Shown one piece after another: positions 53,636 to 64,000 of a stretch of DNA of 64,000 nt (positions are counted from its first letter, which is position 1; each line of letters opens with the position of its first letter). The stretch lies in NCBI GenBank assembly GCA_947493885.1, contig CANLTE010000004.1:186001-250000 (forward strand). Direction: 5' to 3'. The position numbers and the translations under genes are program-made. The notes beneath the pieces are model-generated. The model did no database searches. It saw only the letters and a program-made list of their open reading frames with translations, and had not been told where the DNA came from. The DNA is from an uncultured Maribacter sp. (GTDB lineage: Bacteria; Bacteroidota; Bacteroidia; Flavobacteriales; Flavobacteriaceae).

Positions 53636-55321
53636 ATGTTAACGCTGGTTAAAAAGCTTCTGTCTTACATAATTTTTATCATTCTTTTATTTCTATACTC
53701 ATGTTCTGAAAAAATAAAAAAAACACCTCAAAAGCCAAATATAATCTATATCATGGCGGATGACCACACCAGTCAAGCTTTTGGTATTTATGGTAGCAGA
53801 CTGGCTAGCTTAAACCCTACTCCTACTTTGGATAAGTTGGCAAATGATGGGATGATTTTTGACAATTGCTTTGTAAACAATTCTATATGCGTGCCGAGCA
53901 GAGCTGCAATAATGACGGGTCAGCGCGCGCAAACTAATGGGGTTATTGATTTAGAAGGGGTACTACCTCCCGAAAAACAATACCTACCAAAAGAAATGAG
54001 GAAATTAGGTTACCAAACAGCTATGATTGGTAAATGGCATCTACATGAAGAACCTGCAGCTTTTGATTATTACAAAGTATTTCCAGCTCAAGGAAAGTAC
54101 TTTGACCCTGAGTTTAGAATTCAAGGAGACAAACCATGGCCAGAAAATATTGAGAAAAGAAAAGGACATTCCTCAGATAATGTTACTGACATAGCTCTTA
54201 ATTGGTTAAAAAAAGAAAGAGATCCCAACAAACCTTTCTTTTTAATGCACCACTTTAAAGCTCCACATGACGATTTTAAATATGCTCCACGATACAAAAA
54301 TTATCTAGCCAACACTTTTATTCCTGAGCCAGAGAGCCTTTATGATAACAAAAACAATGGTTCCGTTGCTACAAGAGGTGTAAATGACTCCTTAACACGA
54401 ATAATTGGGTCATCAGTATCTCATAGAAATCATATTCGTAATCAAGCTATGAATATTTACTGGAACGATAGTACAATATACAAGCAGTATAGAAACGCTA
54501 GAGACATTCAACCTAATGAATATACGAAATTTGAGTTAACTGCCGATGAAAAAACATATACAAGTAAAGTTTATCAAGATTATTTAAAAAAATATTTACG
54601 ATGTGTAAAAGGAGTTGATGATAATGTAAAGCGCTTGTTGGATTATTTAGAAGCCGAAAATTTATTGGAAAACACTATTATTGTTTATACTGGTGATCAA
54701 GGATTTATGCTTGGCGAACATGATTATATTGACAAACGTTGGATGTATGAAGAATCTATGCGAATGCCATTTTTTGTGCGTTACCCAAAATCCATTGCAC
54801 GTGGCTCTAGAACGGATGCCATAATTAACAACACTGATTTTGCTCCAACCCTAATACAACTTGCTGGAGGAGAAAAGCCAGAGTACATGCAAGGGAACAG
54901 TTTTAAATCTATACTGGAAACTGGAGAAGAGCCAGAAAATTGGCAACAGGCAACATATTATCGCTATTGGATGCATTTAGCCCACAGACACCAAAATCCA
55001 GCACATTTTGGCATTCGCACAAAAGAACATAAGCTAATTTTTTACTACGGAAAGTATTGGGTAGACACCGATAACCCTAGCGCGGAATACAACAAAGAAA
55101 GCTGGGGTAACGATTTTGCTAATCATACACCAGTGGCTTGGGAATTTTATGATTTAAAAAATGATCCTAAAGAAATGAATAACGCTTACAATAATCCAAA
55201 ATATAAAGATATTATTGGTAAATTGAAGGCTCAATTAATTACAATGAGAGAAAATCTCAATGAAACAGATGCTAATTATCCGCACATTCAAAAAGTAATT
55301 GATGAACACTGGAACGATTAA
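53636..55321 (+). CDS. sulfatase (family S1, formylglycine type), lipoprotein
   Basis: A 561-residue sulfatase with a lipoprotein signal (IIFIILLFLYSC). Metal site MADDHTSQAFGIYG, catalytic motif C85-V-P-S-R-A-A-I-M-T-G (CxPxR), GKWHLHEEPAAF and YTGDQGFMLGEH are all present. The layout, including HHFKAPHDDF, resembles the iduronate/N-acetylglucosamine-6-sulfatase-like group seen in fucan and carrageenan loci. It would desulfate glycans in the periplasm or at the surface. It shares an operon with a GH2 enzyme 24 bases downstream. Confidence 0.92.
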   Translation: MLTLVKKLLSYIIFIILLFLYSCSEKIKKTPQKPNIIYIMADDHTSQAFGIYGSRLASLNPTPTLDKLANDGMIFDNCFVNNSICVPSRAAIMTGQRAQTNGVIDLEGVLPPEKQYLPKEMRKLGYQTAMIGKWHLHEEPAAFDYYKVFPAQGKYFDPEFRIQGDKPWPENIEKRKGHSSDNVTDIALNWLKKERDPNKPFFLMHHFKAPHDDFKYAPRYKNYLANTFIPEPESLYDNKNNGSVATRGVNDSLTRIIGSSVSHRNHIRNQAMNIYWNDSTIYKQYRNARDIQPNEYTKFELTADEKTYTSKVYQDYLKKYLRCVKGVDDNVKRLLDYLEAENLLENTIIVYTGDQGFMLGEHDYIDKRWMYEESMRMPFFVRYPKSIARGSRTDAIINNTDFAPTLIQLAGGEKPEYMQGNSFKSILETGEEPENWQQATYYRYWMHLAHRHQNPAHFGIRTKEHKLIFYYGKYWVDTDNPSAEYNKESWGNDFANHTPVAWEFYDLKNDPKEMNNAYNNPKYKDIIGKLKAQLITMRENLNETDANYPHIQKVIDEHWND

Positions 55322-55335
55322 CAAACTATCCTTAA

Positions 55336-58617
<3,282 letters not shown>

Positions 58618-58640
58618 TAACAGCACCTCTTAACAAAACA

Positions 58641-58672
58641 AAAAAAGCTAGTGACATTTCACTAGCTTTTTT
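58641..58672. terminator. shared bidirectional terminator between GH2 and fucose operons
   Basis: A perfect 14-bp stem (58641-58654 with 58659-58672) with CATT loop. The arms begin with six A and end with six T, so it terminates transcripts from both strands. Confidence 0.92.
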
Positions 58673-58695
58673 ATTTTCTATTCAATATATACTAT

Positions 58696-59040
58696 TTATA
58701 ACTGAAATACCTTTTCCATTTCAATCCACTTATCCCCTTTTTTAGCCCAAGGTAGTTCTTGTTGATAATTCCACATCAGTTGCTCCCACTCTTGCACCTT
58801 AGGGTTATTAGCGTCCATTTCCGCCTTTTTATTTGGGTCAAAAGTTTCATCCACCTCCATTATCATAAACATGCGATTTCCTGTTAAATAAATTTGCATA
58901 TCCACTATACCTGCGTCTTTTATGCTTTTTGTAATTTCAGGCCATGCATTTCCAGCCCCATGATACCTTTTATACTCCTCAATTAGTTTTGGGTCATCCT
59001 TTAAATCACAAGAAAGACAATATCGCTTTACTACGCTCAT
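58696..59040 (-). CDS. L-fucose/L-rhamnose mutarotase (RhaM type)
   Basis: A 114-residue protein of the RhaM (DUF718) family: a short ferredoxin-like dimer with KRYCLSCDLKDDPKLIEEY, the GAGNAWPEI helix and YLTGNRMFMIMEVDE. It interconverts alpha and beta anomers of a 6-deoxyhexose. Its place at the end of an operon with alpha-L-fucosidase and a FucP-type permease points to L-fucose, although the family name comes from L-rhamnose. It lies one base after the permease gene. Confidence 0.88.
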   Translation of the reverse strand: MSVVKRYCLSCDLKDDPKLIEEYKRYHGAGNAWPEITKSIKDAGIVDMQIYLTGNRMFMIMEVDETFDPNKKAEMDANNPKVQEWEQLMWNYQQELPWAKKGDKWIEMEKVFQL

Positions 59041-59041
59041 A

Positions 59042-60364
59042 TTACTTCTTATTATATACTTTATAAACTTTTCTTCCGTAAAGAGTTACCACCAGTAAAC
59101 ACACTAATGAAAGAAAAAATGAATATCTCATTTCGGTTACTCCTAAAAACAAAGTGTCTTCATATCCACTACCTCCAAAATCCAAAATATACCCTTTAAG
59201 GTAAGGTAATAAAGCCCCTCCTACTATTGCCATTACTAAAAATGCTGCACCAAACTTGGCATCTTCACCTTGACCTTCTAATGCAATACCATAAATTGTT
59301 GGAAACATAATTGATAAAAAGAATGATGTTGCTACCAATGAATAAATACCTGCCATTCCTGGTAAAAAGATTGCTCCCAAAACAGTTGTCATTGCTCCTA
59401 ATCCAAAAAACATAAGTAATTTACCTGAATCCATTTTTGCCATTAAAGCAGTACCAACTGTTCTACCAACTAGAAAAACAATATATCCAGCTAAACCATA
59501 TGTAACAGCTGATTTGCTATCTATACCTAAAGTTTCAGCGTATTGATATACATATGTCCAGCACATAATTTGTGCTCCTACATAAAACGCCTGAGCTATA
59601 ACCCCAAAAGAAAACTTAGGTTGTTTCCACAATCTCTGTACCGATTCAGAAAATTTGACCTTTGCTCCTTGAGTTTTATTTTCTGGCATTTTTAAAACAC
59701 TTATCAGAATAAAAAATACCAAAACTACAATTCCTAAAATTACATATGGATTACGAATAACGGCTAAATCAGAAGTTCGTATTGCCGCTTTTGCTGTCTC
59801 AGAAAGTGTATCGTAAATAGCTGTACCGTCTGCAGTGGTATCATCAGATTGTAACGCTCCTAAAACAAAGTTTTGCGCTATTAGTAACCCTGCTATAGAT
59901 CCCATTGGGTTAAACATTTGGGCAAAATTCAAACGTCTAGTAGCAGTCTCTTCCGCTCCCATAGATAATACATATGGGTTTGCAGTTGTTTCTAAAAATG
60001 CTAGCCCAAAAGTTAAAATGTATAATGCTGCTAAAAAGAATGCATAGCTTTCATTTGCAGCGGCTGGATAAAAAAGTAGTGCACCACAAGCATATAGAGC
60101 TAAACCAACAAGGACTCCCTTTTTATAAGAAAACTTGTTTACAAATAATGCTGCGGGAATTGCCATTGTAAAATACCCCCCGTAAAACGCTAATTGTACT
60201 AATGAAGCTTGTACATTTGTAAGTTCTAACACTTTTTGAAACCCTCTTACCATAGGATTTGTCATATCATTTGCTAACCCCCACAAGGCAAATAACGAGG
60301 TAATGAGTATAAATGGAATTAAAATAGATTTTGCTACTACAGGTATTTTACTTTCTGTACTCAT
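59042..60364 (-). CDS. fucP: L-fucose:H+ symporter (FucP type, MFS)
   Basis: A 440-residue major-facilitator transporter with about 12 hydrophobic segments and the FucP-like N-terminus (FALWGLANDMTNPMVRGFQK, family FFLWGxxNxxND.L), followed by FYGGYFTMAIPAALFVNKFS and ETTANPYVLSMG. In E. coli FucP the Asp of this N-terminal helix binds proton and sugar. It would import L-fucose across the inner membrane. It is in an operon with the mutarotase and two oxidative-pathway enzymes. Confidence 0.92.
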   Translation of the reverse strand: MSTESKIPVVAKSILIPFILITSLFALWGLANDMTNPMVRGFQKVLELTNVQASLVQLAFYGGYFTMAIPAALFVNKFSYKKGVLVGLALYACGALLFYPAAANESYAFFLAALYILTFGLAFLETTANPYVLSMGAEETATRRLNFAQMFNPMGSIAGLLIAQNFVLGALQSDDTTADGTAIYDTLSETAKAAIRTSDLAVIRNPYVILGIVVLVFFILISVLKMPENKTQGAKVKFSESVQRLWKQPKFSFGVIAQAFYVGAQIMCWTYVYQYAETLGIDSKSAVTYGLAGYIVFLVGRTVGTALMAKMDSGKLLMFFGLGAMTTVLGAIFLPGMAGIYSLVATSFFLSIMFPTIYGIALEGQGEDAKFGAAFLVMAIVGGALLPYLKGYILDFGGSGYEDTLFLGVTEMRYSFFLSLVCLLVVTLYGRKVYKVYNKK

Positions 60365-60436
60365 AATTATATTATTGTTTTAAGTTGGTTATAAATATAT
60401 TATCTAATTCGTCCAAAAAAACACAGAATTCATAAG

Positions 60437-61228
60437 TTATTCTGTTAACAATGACCTATCCAAATGCACATAACCTCCATCAACTGTAATAAACTGTCCT
60501 GTGGTATGAGATGACTTGTCTGATATTATAAACAAACATGTGTTTGCAATTTCTTCAGGAGTTGTCATCCTATTTTCCAAAGGAATTTTCTTTACAATTG
60601 ATTTTAATTTTTCCTCACCATTTTCAAGCGTTTTAATCCAATTATCATAAGCAGGTGTCCAACTTTCAGCTATAATAATAGCATTTACACGAATACCTTC
60701 TTTAATTAAATCAACCGCCCATTCTCTTGTTAAACCTAAAACGCCTCCTTTAGCGGCAGCATATCCAGAGGTCCCTCCCTGACCAGTTAAACCTACTTTT
60801 GAGCCTATATTTAAGATATTCCCTTTTGATTTTTTTAGCAATGGTAAGGCATGTTTAACGATAAGAAAATAACTTACCATATTCAACTTAAGAGAGTTCA
60901 TAAACTCTTCATAAGAAGCATCTAATCCAGCACCGTCATTAACTCCCACATTGTTGATAACAATATCAATACATCCATATTTTTTAGAAATAGCCTCTAC
61001 CGCATTTTGTATTTGACCTGGTTGAGTTACATCGGTTTGATAAAAACTTGCGTCCACACCTTTTTCTTGAAGCTCTTTTACGTATTCAAAACCTCTTGCA
61101 TTTCTATCGATAACCGCAGGAATAGCCCCTTCTTCTGCTAGTTTTTGCAAAATGGTTTCTCCGATGCTGCCTTTTATACCTGCTGCTCCACTGATTACTA
61201 CTACTTTTCCTTTTAAACTTAAATCCAT
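60437..61228 (-). CDS. SDR dehydrogenase, probable L-fucose dehydrogenase
   Basis: A 263-residue short-chain dehydrogenase with a variant cofactor loop (SGAAGIKGSIGE), NNVG (92-95), and the catalytic triad S143, Y156, K160 (SGYAAAK). It ends with FITVDGGY as is normal for the family. Given its place between a fucose permease and a lactone hydrolase, it most likely oxidises L-fucose to L-fuconolactone with NAD(P). A later step, such as 2-keto-3-deoxy-L-fuconate dehydrogenase, is the main alternative since that enzyme is also an SDR. Confidence 0.82.
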   Translation of the reverse strand: MDLSLKGKVVVISGAAGIKGSIGETILQKLAEEGAIPAVIDRNARGFEYVKELQEKGVDASFYQTDVTQPGQIQNAVEAISKKYGCIDIVINNVGVNDGAGLDASYEEFMNSLKLNMVSYFLIVKHALPLLKKSKGNILNIGSKVGLTGQGGTSGYAAAKGGVLGLTREWAVDLIKEGIRVNAIIIAESWTPAYDNWIKTLENGEEKLKSIVKKIPLENRMTTPEEIANTCLFIISDKSSHTTGQFITVDGGYVHLDRSLLTE

Positions 61229-61236
61229 AGTAATTT

Positions 61237-62064
61237 TTATAAATTGTAAAATTTAACTGCGTTATCGCCCATTATAGAGTCTTGTTCCGTTTGACTTAAG
61301 CTTGCTATAAAATTTGACACGTTTTTTTTCATTCTTGAGTAATCGGAAGCTACTAGGCACACAGGCCAATCCGAACCAAACAATACTCTATCACTTCCAA
61401 AAATATTTAATACGTGATTCATATATGGTTCTAATTGTGTTTCGTCCCAACTTTTATAATCAGCTTCAGTAACCATACCCGACAACTTACAATACACATT
61501 TTCATGTTTCGCTATTGCACTCATAAGTGTCGCCCACCCTTCAAAAAAACCATCCTTTATATAAGGTTTTGCAATATGATCTATTACAAATTTTTGATTT
61601 GGAAATAACTTAACAAACTCCAAAACTGCACCTAATTGATGGGGGAATACTAAAATATCATAAACAAAGTTGAATTTTTCTAAACTAGAAATTCCCCTTA
61701 AGAAATTTGGTCTAAGCAAAAAATTATGATCGGGCTCTCCTTGTACCACATGTCTAAACCCCTTTATTTTGACCTGTTGACTATATTCTTCCAATTTTTT
61801 TCCAACAGTATTACTTCGTAAATCAACCCAACCAACTATACCTTTTATAAAACTATGCTGTTTGGCTAATTCCAATAAAAAAGTATTCTCTTCAATTGTC
61901 TGATCAGCCTGTACGGCTACGCATCCATCTACACCATTTTCATCATATACCTTTTGTAAGTCTGAAGGCAAAAAATCTCGCCTTATAACAGACATATCGT
62001 CATCTATCCAACTATGTTTTTCGGCTTCGTATTTCCAAAAATGCTGATGAGAATCTATTATCAT
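61237..62064 (-). CDS. amidohydrolase, probable L-fuconolactone hydrolase
   Basis: A 275-residue amidohydrolase_2 (COG3618) protein: DSHQHFWKYEAEKHSWID gives the HxH-type metal site, FVIDHIAKPYIKDG the third histidine, and FGSDWPVCL the active-site Asp. COG3618 members include L-fucono-1,5-lactonase and L-rhamnono-lactonase. Here it lies between GH29 and the SDR gene, so the predicted reaction is hydrolysis of L-fuconolactone to L-fuconate in the cytoplasm. Confidence 0.87.
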   Translation of the reverse strand: MIIDSHQHFWKYEAEKHSWIDDDMSVIRRDFLPSDLQKVYDENGVDGCVAVQADQTIEENTFLLELAKQHSFIKGIVGWVDLRSNTVGKKLEEYSQQVKIKGFRHVVQGEPDHNFLLRPNFLRGISSLEKFNFVYDILVFPHQLGAVLEFVKLFPNQKFVIDHIAKPYIKDGFFEGWATLMSAIAKHENVYCKLSGMVTEADYKSWDETQLEPYMNHVLNIFGSDRVLFGSDWPVCLVASDYSRMKKNVSNFIASLSQTEQDSIMGDNAVKFYNL

Positions 62065-62068
62065 AATA

Positions 62069-63613
62069 TTATTGAGAAATGGTTATTTTAATTACCGTAG
62101 CCATTTCATCCATTTGCTTAGACGGTGCTTTTACCTTCAACCCCTTTTCCTCATCTAAAGTCCATTCTATTTTTTCATTACTTCCTAAAAAGGAAACACT
62201 TTCTATGGATGGTTTATCATGAATGTTATCGGTAGAAAAAGAAGTCAACAACACCTCTTTGTTCGCTTCAACACTCCCTAATATAATGGCATAAATATTA
62301 TAGTCCTTAGTTGTATACCTAATATCCTTGTTAGAATATTTAAGCTTCATAAAATCTTTATGGTTTTTAAAGTGCCCATTAGGCTCTTTAGTTGGACCTT
62401 CTCCAAAAGTATACCAAGCCTCTGTTCCGTAGATAGCTTCACCATACTTTTTTAACCAGCTCCCCATATTCAATAAACTTTCTTTTTGATCTTCAGGAAT
62501 TGTACCATCAGCTTTAGGAGAAACATTTAGCAATAACACTCCGTTCTTACTTGTTATGTCTATAAGAATATGTAAAACATCTTTAGCCTCTTTAACACCT
62601 AAATCATCGGTATATGACCAACTACCATCACTTATGGTAGCATCGGTCATCCAAGTTTTTGTACCAATAACATTTTTACGTGATTGCTCTAAATCCTCAA
62701 CACTCATATTTAAGGGTAAATCGTGCTGTTTACGTACTATAACAACTTCTTTGTCGTCTTTTTTTGCCTCGTTTAAGTAATATGCTGCAAATTCTTTTCT
62801 ATATTTTTCTGGAATATCACCCAAAACATAATCAAACCAAACAATGTCTGGGCTATATTTATCTATCACCTCTTTCAACTTAGGAAACCATACTTCTTTA
62901 TACCATTTTTCTGGTTCCATATTACCATACATAAGCTGCAACTCAGGGTCATTAGAACTTGGCGGCATGCCTTCTAAATAGGGAAAATGACTATTTGGAT
63001 TCTCTTTACCCAACTCAGTACTTAACTGCAAGTTTTTAGAATGATGGAATGTTGTTATGAGTTTCATATCTCGCTTACGAATTTCTTTTTCAATCTCTCC
63101 AGTAATGTCTCTCTTTGGCCCCCTGTCTAATACATTCCATGGAGTAACTTCACTATCCCACATGGAAAAACCATCATGATGCTCTGCCACAGGACCTGCA
63201 AACTTCGCCCCTGCTTCGTAAAAAAGATCTACCCACTCTTTTGGATTAAAATTTTCCGCTTTAAACATAGGCACAAAATCATGGTAACCAAATTCAGAAG
63301 GTTCCCCATATTTTTCAACATGGTGTTTATATACTTTGTGATCTTTAAAGTGCATATTTCGTGGATACCACTCTGAGTGAAATGCAGGAACAGAATATAC
63401 TCCCCAATGAAAATATATTCCAAGTTTTGCATCTTTAAACCATTCCGGAGACTCTTTATGTTTACCAAGAGATTCCCAGTCTTCAGTATAAGGATTTTCT
63501 ATTGCAATTTGTTTGGTAATGTCTTCTTGAATATTTTCTGTTTTTTTTTCTCCACAAGAAACTGCCAAAAAAGATACAGAAAGTGCCCAGGTTTTTATAT
63601 AGCTTAATTTCAT
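62069..63613 (-). CDS. alpha-L-fucosidase, GH29, lipoprotein
   Basis: A 514-residue GH29 enzyme starting at ATG 63613, which gives a lipoprotein signal (TWALSVSFLAVSC); an open extension to 63646 is not needed. Motifs: FHWGVYSVPAFHSEWYPRNM, EHHDGFSMWDSEVTPWN and the nucleophile D261 in DIVWFDYVLG, followed by LLLNVSPKADGTIP. It removes terminal alpha-L-fucose from glycans in the periplasm. It is the first gene of the operon that imports and oxidises the released fucose, a clear functional link. Confidence 0.94.
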   Translation of the reverse strand: MKLSYIKTWALSVSFLAVSCGEKKTENIQEDITKQIAIENPYTEDWESLGKHKESPEWFKDAKLGIYFHWGVYSVPAFHSEWYPRNMHFKDHKVYKHHVEKYGEPSEFGYHDFVPMFKAENFNPKEWVDLFYEAGAKFAGPVAEHHDGFSMWDSEVTPWNVLDRGPKRDITGEIEKEIRKRDMKLITTFHHSKNLQLSTELGKENPNSHFPYLEGMPPSSNDPELQLMYGNMEPEKWYKEVWFPKLKEVIDKYSPDIVWFDYVLGDIPEKYRKEFAAYYLNEAKKDDKEVVIVRKQHDLPLNMSVEDLEQSRKNVIGTKTWMTDATISDGSWSYTDDLGVKEAKDVLHILIDITSKNGVLLLNVSPKADGTIPEDQKESLLNMGSWLKKYGEAIYGTEAWYTFGEGPTKEPNGHFKNHKDFMKLKYSNKDIRYTTKDYNIYAIILGSVEANKEVLLTSFSTDNIHDKPSIESVSFLGSNEKIEWTLDEEKGLKVKAPSKQMDEMATVIKITISQ

Positions 63614-63633
63614 AATATTAATTCGTTTGTTTC

Positions 63634-63650
63634 GGCAATAAAACATTGCC
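63634..63650. promoter_or_regulatory. small inverted repeat before the fucose operon
   Basis: GGCAAT-5 bases-ATTGCC is a perfect 6-bp inverted repeat, 21-37 bases before the fucosidase ATG. It may be an operator or a leader hairpin. Confidence 0.3.
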
Positions 63651-63789
63651 TAAAATTATTATTGTTGCGTTTAATCTTACGGTACGGCAAAGTAGTTTAA
63701 TTGACCTCCCAAAAACGCAAAAATTGTTCTTAAGAGTATAACATATGGTTAGTACAATAGAACCAATGTTACCCTCACAAAGAAAATAT

Positions 63790-63807
63790 TAAGCGAACAA
63801 TCGCTTA
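63790..63807. repeat. inverted repeat TAAGCGA-ACAA-TCGCTTA
   Basis: A perfect 7-bp inverted repeat with a 4-base centre, GC-richer than its surroundings. On the minus strand it lies 47 bases after the stop of the tagaturonate-reductase-like gene and is followed by ATATTTTCTTT, so it may be that gene's terminator; it could also be an operator for the fucose operon. Confidence 0.5.
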
Positions 63808-63854
63808 TAAAAACACTTTTGATATTAAAAATCAAACAGTTAATAACAAAAAAA

Positions 63855-64000
63855 CTATACAATAGTTTTAATAGCTACATCTATCCCTTTTGTGATAATT
63901 ACTTCAAGATGATTTTTAACCAACTCTTCTAATCCGCTTACCTGCGTTAAATCTGTTCCCCAAAAATTAGTATTACTTAACACCGAATTTACGATTTCAG
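63855..64000 (-). CDS. tagaturonate reductase / altronate oxidoreductase-like, C-terminal fragment
   Basis: The minus strand is open from the window edge to TAG at 63855-63857, 48 codons. The end reads EIVNSVLSNTNFWGTDLTQV, then GLEELVKNHLEVIITKGIDV. The pattern VL.N..FWG.DLT...GL...V...L..I...G is the C-terminus of UxaB-type polyol/hexuronate dehydrogenases as I know them. These reduce tagaturonate to altronate in uronate breakdown. The gene starts to the right of the window, so full identity cannot be checked. Confidence 0.62.
   Translation of the reverse strand, partial: EIVNSVLSNTNFWGTDLTQVSGLEELVKNHLEVIITKGIDVAIKTIV

Overview
The window looks like the chromosome of a marine member of the Flavobacteriaceae (Bacteroidota). 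Reasons: very low GC; promoters with the Bacteroidota form TTTG...TAnnTTTG and no Shine-Dalgarno tracts; TonB-dependent receptors with carboxypeptidase-regulatory-like domains; a TonB receptor/DUF4249 pair; a one-protein hybrid two-component regulator of about 1,400 residues; and clustered sulfatases. I cannot name the species. I see no rRNA, tRNA, CRISPR array or insertion sequence.

Region 1 (1-12.9 kb) is mostly core genes: the tail of an FAD-dependent dehydrogenase, a DEAD-box helicase, a membrane class III nucleotide cyclase, two TonB receptors (one with a DUF4249 lipoprotein), OxyR, a PBP4-like D-Ala-D-Ala carboxypeptidase, a frameshifted DUF4180 gene, a HAD phosphatase and a Crp/Fnr regulator.

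Region 2 (12.9-17.8 kb) is a redox-stress island: a LysR regulator divergent from a flavodoxin-fold reductase, DoxX, an FMN reductase, an ECF41-type sigma factor with a SnoaL-like tail, an azoreductase and a cupin. The same two-block promoter-like sequence, with identical internal spacing, precedes both the sigma gene and the azoreductase gene.

Region 3 (17.8-35 kb) holds a RhaT-like symporter, a 2H phosphoesterase, a threonine dehydratase-like enzyme, an AIM24/DUF4442 group, a PadR-PspC-GIN envelope-stress operon with a candidate operator, a dipeptide epimerase, a stretch with two decayed genes (27.4-28.9 kb), thioredoxin reductase, a Tat-exported Gfo/Idh/MocA oxidoreductase, and transketolase with a fructose-6-phosphate-aldolase-like transaldolase.

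Region 4 (35.5-64 kb) is a sulfated-polysaccharide locus without SusC/SusD in view. It runs: hybrid two-component sensor, two sulfatases and a DUF6786-like lipoprotein in one operon; two tandem AraC paralogues on the other strand; a four-gene operon of planctomycete-type proteins (PSD1/DUF1549/LamG/DUF1553 c-type cytochrome, DUF1501, Tat-exported beta-propeller, DUF2231/cytochrome c/LRR membrane protein); a third sulfatase with a GH2 beta-galactosidase; and, convergent to these, a fucose operon (GH29 alpha-L-fucosidase, lactone hydrolase, SDR dehydrogenase, FucP-type permease, RhaM-type mutarotase). The end of a tagaturonate-reductase-like gene closes the window. Together these suggest desulfation and depolymerisation of a fucose- and galactose-containing sulfated algal glycan, followed by oxidative, non-phosphorylating use of L-fucose. 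The role of the planctomycete-type cytochrome operon inside this locus is the least explained and most interesting part.
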